In this document: positions 28,414-34,407 of the stretch, piece by piece
Layout: each line of letters begins with the position of its first letter
Position numbering within the stretch: the first letter of the stretch is position 1
Assembly (NCBI GenBank): GCA_030689765.1
Contig: JAUYEP010000295.1
Span: 1-34,407, forward strand
From: Methylovulum sp.
GTDB taxonomy: Bacteria > Pseudomonadota > Gammaproteobacteria > Methylococcales > Methylomonadaceae
Length of the DNA stretch: 34,407 nt
Direction of reading: 5' to 3'
Made by a program: the position numbers and the translations under genes
Notes under the pieces: model-generated
What the model saw: only the letters and a program-made list of their open reading frames with translations
The model's database searches: none
Told to the model about the DNA's origin: nothing

Positions 28414-28437
28414 AAATATTTTTGCATGGCTACTTAT

Positions 28438-30330
28438 TCACCATTGCAATGCGCGCAAACGCGAGAATTTTTTCCGTTGATGTTCCTGCATACGGATCAT
28501 CACATTCACCAGGGCGGCTATCGCATCCAATATATAGGGGCCTTTGTTCAACATCACGCATTCGGCGCGGACAGCCATTGCCGCATCGGTAAATTCAGGC
28601 CGTGACCGGACGCCTTTTTTGGCGATGGACTCCAGGACCTGCGTCGCCCAAATCACCGGCACATGCGCAGCCTCGCATACCCAAAGCAATTCTTCCTGAA
28701 TTTCGGCAAGACGCGCGCTGCCCAGTTCGACGGCCAAATCGCCTCTGGCAATCATGATGCCAAGGCTGTGTCGGCCGAGGGTGCCAAGAATAATATCGGG
28801 CAGATTTTTTACCGCAAGGTTGGTTTCGATTTTGGCAATAATGGGTATATCGGTTGCGTTGCGTTTGGCGAGCTCGGACATTAAATAATCCATGTCCGCC
28901 AAAGTTTCGACGAAAGAAAAACCGATCAAATCGGCATGTGTGCAGGCAAAATCAAGGTCAATCAAATCTTTTTCGCTTAACGGTGACAAGCACAGATCGG
29001 TGTCGGGAAAGTTGATGCCCTTATCGCTTTGTATGCCCACGCCGCCGCTACGTGCCTGATTGACGCGCAGTAACGCGCCTTGCCCGGAAATATTTTCCAC
29101 GATGGCGCCAAGCTTGCCATCGTCTATCCAAACCGGCTGGCCGATGGTCAGTTTGGTGCTGAATGACGACAAGGTGCAACCAATTTGAGCGGGCTTTATC
29201 AAGACGCCGTTTTCATCATATTCAGCTGGCGTACCGACGGCATTATTTTCTGTCAACAACAATAAGTCATTCTTGAACAGGCGTATTTCCAGCGGCTCAC
29301 CAGTAAACAGGCCCAGATTAAATTTATCAGCAGTATCAGCCTCATGCTTATCCGGCTCAAGCAGCGTCAATTCACATCTGGACATCAGGTAACTGCTCTG
29401 GTTGCAGCTAACCAGCCACTCGGTATCGGAAATTGCTGGTCCTATTAGCAAATGGCGCTGTTTTTGCCTCGCATCAATAAATGCCAAACGGCATCCAGGG
29501 TTGAGCCGTTTATGGAGCGCTTCAGGAATGGATACGCGAAACAGGGTGGTAATGCCGTCTGTCATTTCCGGTTCTGGTGTGCTGCCCGTGGTTAAGATTA
29601 ATTGTTCGGCGGCGATTATTTTTCCGCAAACATCTTTTTTTACTTTGATGTGACGTACAGGCGAACCCAGCGCAATCGCACCGGTGCGAATTTTGTGGCC
29701 GGCAAGATCCATTAAAATGCGGCAGATTTTGCCTGTTTCTGTTTCGGCACGGCGGATATTTCGGATCATGCGCCGCCAAAGTACGGGGTCATCGTGGGCA
29801 CAATTGATTCTGGCGCAGGTCATGCCATTTTTCAGCAAGGCCAGGATCAGATCGTAATTCCAGGCGGTATCGGTCGCCAGCGTCACCATGACATGAACTT
29901 TGCTGTGCTCATGAAACGGGCCGAACAATTCGATGCTGTGCTGATCCAATAATTGCAAGCCACGGTTAAAGCCATATTCGGTTGGATTTTTGCCGTCAGG
30001 CAAGTACGACTTGTCAGTGGCCCGTTTTAATACTTCGATGACCGCATCGAGCGTCGATAATACCGAGGCTTCCGACCGGCCCAGCGATGACAAGCCCGCC
30101 TGGGCCAGCCGATCTTGTAAGTGGCGCAGGTCAAACTGCCTCAGCGCCAGATAATGGGCGAGATTGCAGGCGCTTCGGTTAAATACGCCGGCTTGGTAAT
30201 TCGCCTTGTATTTGTGCAGGCGGTTAACCGCATTCTGCTCAATTTCCTGGCGCAAATCAGAAACTTCCAGCAGCAGTTGTTTAAGCGTGTCATCGTAAAT
30301 ATCGCGGTTGTTTGGCGATGGATTGGTCAT
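28438..30330 (-). CDS. Pyruvate kinase-like protein (atypical architecture)
   Basis: ARINCAHDDP, ILMDLAGHKIRTG, IIAKIETNLAVKNLPDII, GIMIARGDLAVELG, PVIWATQVLESIAKKGVRSRPEFTDAAMAVRAECVMLNKGPYILDAI. Confidence 0.85.
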   Translation of the reverse strand: MTNPSPNNRDIYDDTLKQLLLEVSDLRQEIEQNAVNRLHKYKANYQAGVFNRSACNLAHYLALRQFDLRHLQDRLAQAGLSSLGRSEASVLSTLDAVIEVLKRATDKSYLPDGKNPTEYGFNRGLQLLDQHSIELFGPFHEHSKVHVMVTLATDTAWNYDLILALLKNGMTCARINCAHDDPVLWRRMIRNIRRAETETGKICRILMDLAGHKIRTGAIALGSPVRHIKVKKDVCGKIIAAEQLILTTGSTPEPEMTDGITTLFRVSIPEALHKRLNPGCRLAFIDARQKQRHLLIGPAISDTEWLVSCNQSSYLMSRCELTLLEPDKHEADTADKFNLGLFTGEPLEIRLFKNDLLLLTENNAVGTPAEYDENGVLIKPAQIGCTLSSFSTKLTIGQPVWIDDGKLGAIVENISGQGALLRVNQARSGGVGIQSDKGINFPDTDLCLSPLSEKDLIDLDFACTHADLIGFSFVETLADMDYLMSELAKRNATDIPIIAKIETNLAVKNLPDIILGTLGRHSLGIMIARGDLAVELGSARLAEIQEELLWVCEAAHVPVIWATQVLESIAKKGVRSRPEFTDAAMAVRAECVMLNKGPYILDAIAALVNVMIRMQEHQRKKFSRLRALQW

Positions 30331-30508
30331 AATCTTTTCCTTACAGATAGCTCATTGCCCACGGTTAGGCTCTTTTGGGGAAGAATATACCCGACTGCCG
30401 TTCATTAAACTAAAATTGTAAAATAAATGCCGTTTAAAGGGATGTTGTAAACAAAATATCGGGGGTTACAACAGGGTTCGGCAATCACTTTTTGTATGCG
30501 GGGGGAGC

Positions 30509-30796
30509 ATGGTTTCGGAGGTAGAACCATCTGGGCTTTCGGGTAAATTGGGGAGAACGGCCAAAGGGCTTTCCGGTACGGAACAGGCTGATTTTGAAAA
30601 ATGGCCAACGCCAGACAAAGGGGCATTGACAGAGGAATGTCGGAGCCAATACTTAAAGCGAAAAAAGGCCGTCAAAATGTACCTAAATGGCTGTTCCCAG
30701 GAATGGTTGCTTGAAAACTATGGCCTTAAGCTAAACCATGTTTACCGGTTAATAACCGAACGTTGCGTCATCACCCATCCTGACGGGCAAATTTAA
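30509..30796 (+). pseudogene. Probable N-terminal remnant of a transposase/integrase-type protein
   Basis: RSQYLKRKKAVKMYLNGCSQEWLLENYGLKLNHVYRLITERCVITHPDGQI resembles an N-terminal HTH region of large transposases; stops at 95 aa. Confidence 0.4.
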
Positions 30797-30873
30797 TTAA
30801 CCCCCATTTTGTAACAAAACTCTTTCAGAATGTGCTGCATTAGTAAGGGTAGGTTTGACGATGAATAGTATAT

Positions 30874-30886
30874 GTTATATTATAAC
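30874..30886. promoter_or_regulatory. Zur-box-like operator upstream of zur pseudogene
   Basis: GTTATATTATAAC fits the core GTTATANTATAAC; 28 nt upstream of the zur ATG. Confidence 0.75.
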
Positions 30887-30914
30887 ATTACATTCTATGC
30901 AATAAGCCCACACA

Positions 30915-31419
30915 ATGAATTCTTCTACCGAAGCACGCCATAGCCATTCCGATGCCTTAGGACACGGTCATAAACAGTGTGTCAGTGAAGCATTAGGTGC
31001 TGCCGAAAATTTGTGTTTGGCAAGAGGCGTACATTTAACCCCTATTCGTCACCAAGTGCTGGAGTTGATTTGGGACAGCCATAAAGCGGTTAAAGCCTAT
31101 GAGTTGTTGGATCGGATCAAACCTTCACAACAGCCCGCGACAATTTAAGGGCACTGGATTTTTTGATCGAACAAGGCTTTATACATCGGGTAGAAAGCCT
31201 TAATGCCTTTATTGGTTGCAGTTGTTCTGGGCATCAACATGAATTGTTACTGTTAATTTGTAAGCACTGCTAATGAAGTCGAGGAGCGCCTTACCCAGAA
31301 AGTGATGGCAACCTTGTCGCAAGAGTTTTTCTCAAGCAGGCTTTATTGTGCATAGTAAGGCAATAGAAGCCCAGGGAGTTTGCGTTAAACGTCTAGGGGT
31401 TGAGGATACTCAAAACTGA
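30915..31419 (+). pseudogene. zur: Zur (Fur-family zinc regulator), multiply frameshifted
   Basis: Frame 1: NLCLARGVHLTPIRHQVLELIWDSHKAVKAYELLDRIKPSQQPATI; other frames continue RALDFLIEQGFIHRVESLNAFIGCSCSGHQHELLLLICKHC / NEVEERLTQKVMATLSQEF / SQAGFIVHSKAIEAQGVCVKRLGVEDTQN*. Confidence 0.88.
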
Positions 31420-31502
31420 TTTGTTGGGAATGCCGGGAAGTATTTTTAACATCTATGGGCATGTAAAATCATTTTTGAAATGGCGGTGATTACTCTTTTA
31501 AA

Positions 31503-31515
31503 GTTATGTTATAAC
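31503..31515. promoter_or_regulatory. Zur-box-like operator upstream of the TonB-dependent receptor
   Basis: GTTATGTTATAAC, one mismatch to GTTATANTATAAC. Confidence 0.68.
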
Positions 31516-31580
31516 ATTTCTAATTGCTGTGGTTCACTCTACACCCTACTGTTTTCATTAAATATAGAAATAAGCATCAT

Positions 31581-33629
31581 ATGAAAAAATCCGATATTTA
31601 TTACCTTTTATTAGCTATGGCAATAGTGCCGACAGCTTATGCAGTTGAACAGAGCATCGTGGAACTGGACCAAGTGGTTGTCACTGCACCCTTGGCAGAA
31701 AAGGTCTCTGACACAGCTACCCCCGTTACGGTTTTAGCGGAAGATGAACTCCGTTTAAAAGTCGGACACAGCATCGGCGAAACCCTGAAAAACGAACTCG
31801 GCATCACCAGCCAATCTTTCGGCTCCGGTGTTGGCACACCCGTGATACGCGGGCAAAGCGGGCCACGGGTGCGGGTGTTGAATAACGGCATCGGCAGTAA
31901 CGATGCTTCTGCAATCAGCCCTGACCATGCGACCAGCGTCGAGCCATTGCTGGCAGAGCGCATAGAAGTATTACGTGGCCCTGCCACCCTGCTTTACGGT
32001 AGCGGCGCGATAGGCGGCGTGGTTAACGTCATCGACAATCGTATCCCCGAACAACTGCCGGAAAAACTCTTAGGCGGCGCGTTGGAACAACGTTTTGATT
32101 CAGTTTCTGACGAAACCGCCACCACCATGAAACTGGAAGGCGGCAAAGACCACATCGCCTACCATATCGACGGTTTTTTCCGTGACCGTGGCAACGTTGA
32201 TATTGGCGGCAACGCCATTGACATCAACGCCGCACGGAAAGTTGACCCGACTTTGCCAGACACCTTGCAAAGCACCCACGGCTTTATTAACAACAGCAGC
32301 AGCGATGCGATCAGCGGCTCGGCGGGCTTGTCGCTAGTCGGCGAACCAGGCTTTGCAGGCGTATCCATCAACCGCCTGGAAAACAACTATGGCATCGCCC
32401 CTGACGGCACAGGCGGCGAAATCGTCCGCATTGATCTGAAACAAAGCAAATATGATTTGAAAAGCGAGCTGAAAAATCCGTTCCCTTTTGCCGAATCGCT
32501 ACGCATGAAACTGGGCTACACCGACTACCAACACACCGAAGTGCCCAACGGACAAGAAGCGGCATTTTTTACCAACAAAACCTACGAAAGCCGCTTGGAA
32601 TTGACCCACAAACCGATTGCCGGATTGCACGGCGCGTTGGGTTTTCAAGCCATTGCCAGCGACTTTGCCGCGATTGATAAAGAAACTGGTGATGCCCTTG
32701 TGCCGCAATCATTGACCAACAGCTACGGCGTGTTTGCCGTCGAATCCTTCAAACTAGGAACGCTGAACAACCAGCTCGGTTTCCGGGTGGAAGATACAAC
32801 TATTGCCCCCGAAGGCTTGGGCAGCCTGAATTACGTTCCCGTTAGCGCGTCCGCGTCCAGTCTGTGGAAAATCAACGACAGCAATAACCTCAATCTGGCG
32901 ATAACCCGCTCCCAACGTGCGCCGCAAGTGCAAGAATTGCTTGCCAACGGTTTTCACGATGCCACCCGCAGTTTCGAAGTCGGCGATGTCAATTTGCGTG
33001 AAGAAACTTCGTATAACTTAGATTTGGGTTACAAATTTAAAACCGACTGGATGCGTGCGGAGATAGACCTGTTCCACAACTGGGCCAACGATTACATCTA
33101 CCAACAGCGCAATGGACAATTTGTTGATGAAGACGGGGTTATTTGTCCTCCAGACACCCCTTGTTTCCCCGTGGTCGAAAGCCGCCAAGCCGATGCCACC
33201 TTTATGGGTTACGAAAGCAAGCTGATTTTCCCGCTGATGGAAAATCACTATGGCTTAGTCGATTTGACCCTGTTCAGCGACTACACCCGTGGGCAATTCG
33301 TCAACGGTGGTGATGTGCCACGGATGCCGCCATTACGTTTCGGCTTCCAACTCGACCATATCAAAGGCGACTGGAACAGTAACCTGCGCCTAACTCGTGG
33401 CGAAGCCCAAGGCCGCCCAGGCGATTTCGACACCGCCACCGCCAGCTATGTACAGCTTAACTTGAGTACCCAATACCTTATCAAGCAAATCAAAGACGTG
33501 GACGTGATGGTGTTTGCCAAAGCCAATAACTTGCTGGATGAGAATATCCGCAATTCAACCTCGTACTTGCGGAATTTTGCACCAGAGCCAGGTAGAGGCG
33601 CGGAGATAGGGGTCAGAGTGAATTATTGA
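31581..33629 (+). CDS. znuD: TonB-dependent receptor, ZnuD-like (probable zinc uptake)
   Basis: Plug: LDQVVVTAPLAEKV...GTPVIRGQSGPRVRVLNNGIGSNDASAISPDHATSVEPLLAERIEVLRGPATLLYGSGAIGGVVNVID; beta-barrel C-terminus; Zur-like box upstream; start reassigned to ATG 31581. Confidence 0.85.
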   Translation: MKKSDIYYLLLAMAIVPTAYAVEQSIVELDQVVVTAPLAEKVSDTATPVTVLAEDELRLKVGHSIGETLKNELGITSQSFGSGVGTPVIRGQSGPRVRVLNNGIGSNDASAISPDHATSVEPLLAERIEVLRGPATLLYGSGAIGGVVNVIDNRIPEQLPEKLLGGALEQRFDSVSDETATTMKLEGGKDHIAYHIDGFFRDRGNVDIGGNAIDINAARKVDPTLPDTLQSTHGFINNSSSDAISGSAGLSLVGEPGFAGVSINRLENNYGIAPDGTGGEIVRIDLKQSKYDLKSELKNPFPFAESLRMKLGYTDYQHTEVPNGQEAAFFTNKTYESRLELTHKPIAGLHGALGFQAIASDFAAIDKETGDALVPQSLTNSYGVFAVESFKLGTLNNQLGFRVEDTTIAPEGLGSLNYVPVSASASSLWKINDSNNLNLAITRSQRAPQVQELLANGFHDATRSFEVGDVNLREETSYNLDLGYKFKTDWMRAEIDLFHNWANDYIYQQRNGQFVDEDGVICPPDTPCFPVVESRQADATFMGYESKLIFPLMENHYGLVDLTLFSDYTRGQFVNGGDVPRMPPLRFGFQLDHIKGDWNSNLRLTRGEAQGRPGDFDTATASYVQLNLSTQYLIKQIKDVDVMVFAKANNLLDENIRNSTSYLRNFAPEPGRGAEIGVRVNY

Positions 33630-33704
33630 CCAATAAAGCTTGTGGAGTAATTGATTCAACTTTCTGACAGCCATCCTATTGAAATAAGCAAGGGATTGCA
33701 TTGG

Positions 33705-33796
33705 GCATAAGCGGATTGCCGTAACTCGTAGATAAGGTTTGTTTCTCTCCGGTTTCATCCCTGTATCGGTGCGTCGGTAACGGCAATCCACTTATG
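33705..33796. repeat. Inverted-repeat element with ~20 bp arms
   Basis: CATAAGCGGATTGCCGTAAC ... GTAACGGCAATCCACTTATG. Confidence 0.75.
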
Positions 33797-33825
33797 TCCA
33801 GCGCAAAGCCCATCAACACAAACTT

Positions 33826-34038
33826 ATGCTTAAAACCCAAAATTTGGCAAATCGCAAAAACCTGCCGTGTCTATGCGGTATCGCTTTGGAAGCGGCTTAT
33901 ATCAACTCCCGCATTGCCGCGTTGGATAATGCCGAAAGCGAAGAAACCTCGCGTTTCCGACGGTTATATGGCGACCAGCACTGGCAAAATGTATTGCTTT
34001 GGTTCCGGCAAGCACAGCAAGAATTAGCTGCCGCTTGA
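33826..34038 (+). CDS. Small hypothetical protein (70 aa)
   Basis: MLKTQNLANRKNLPCLCGIALEAAYINSRIAALDNAESEETSRFRRLYGDQHWQNVLLWFRQAQQELAAA; between znuD-like and cobW-like genes. Confidence 0.5.
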   Translation: MLKTQNLANRKNLPCLCGIALEAAYINSRIAALDNAESEETSRFRRLYGDQHWQNVLLWFRQAQQELAAA

Positions 34039-34098
34039 GAATTTTGTTTAATTTGTCCCGCTATAGCAAATAGCGGGGAAACATCCCATATAAACTAT

Positions 34099-34311
34099 AT
34101 GACCGCAAACCCTTTACCCGTCACCGTCTTATCCGGCTTTTTAGGTGCTGGCAAAACCACCTTATTAAACCAGCTTCTCGCCAATCGCGAGGGGTTGAAA
34201 ATTGCCGTGATCGTCAACGACATGAGCGAAATCAATATTGATGCCGTTTTAGTCAAAGCGGGGAGTCGCTATTTTTGCGAAAGCTTGTTTTGGGCATCCC
34301 AGCCGTCCTGA
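34099..34311 (+). pseudogene. CobW/ZigA-family GTPase (COG0523), N-terminal part only
   Basis: [46 protein letters not shown], then unrelated [17 protein letters not shown]; breaks near 34258. Confidence 0.8.
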
Positions 34312-34407
34312 GTCTCTCGTTCGCCACCCAACGAGGGGTGGCTCACATCATCCCAATGACTCGACGCGATTTCGGGATGCTTTGCATTTTCACTACGCAA
34401 AAAACGC

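Overview
34.4 kb of gammaproteobacterial chromosome, possibly Methylococcales-like (lineage is inference). Two degraded accessory regions flank a mostly ordinary core. Left (1-6.1 kb): remnant of a Zorya-type defence locus (zorB-like MotB/OmpA protein, zorC-like EH_Signature protein) with toxin-antitoxin genes between the two genes. The zorC-like gene is cut by an inverted 5' fragment of creA. It is followed by a dense patch of palindromic repeats and an orphan Res-type helicase/nuclease. Centre: a complete AmmeMemoRadiSam set (amrS / amrB-amrA), creA, a MASE1-GGDEF-EAL protein, tRNA-Leu(TAG), tig-clpP-clpX, ald, sucCD (SucC has a ~98 aa C-terminal extension), pilSR, a fleQ-like gene, fliK, a GGDEF protein and a pyruvate-kinase-like protein. 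Right (30.5-34.4 kb): a transposase N-terminal remnant and a zinc-homeostasis cluster with two Zur-like boxes, a frameshifted zur, an intact ZnuD-like receptor and a truncated CobW GTPase. The clearest novel structural signal is a family of ~117-153 bp MITE-like elements (five copies). Four copies have GTAA...TTAC-type inverted ends and 8-bp direct repeats at their exact borders (ACACTGGG, AACCAAAC and AAATATTT perfect; GCTACATT/GTTACATT 7 of 8). This pattern fits mobilisation by an IS66-family transposase. All calls are from reading the sequence and the ORF track; no searches were run.
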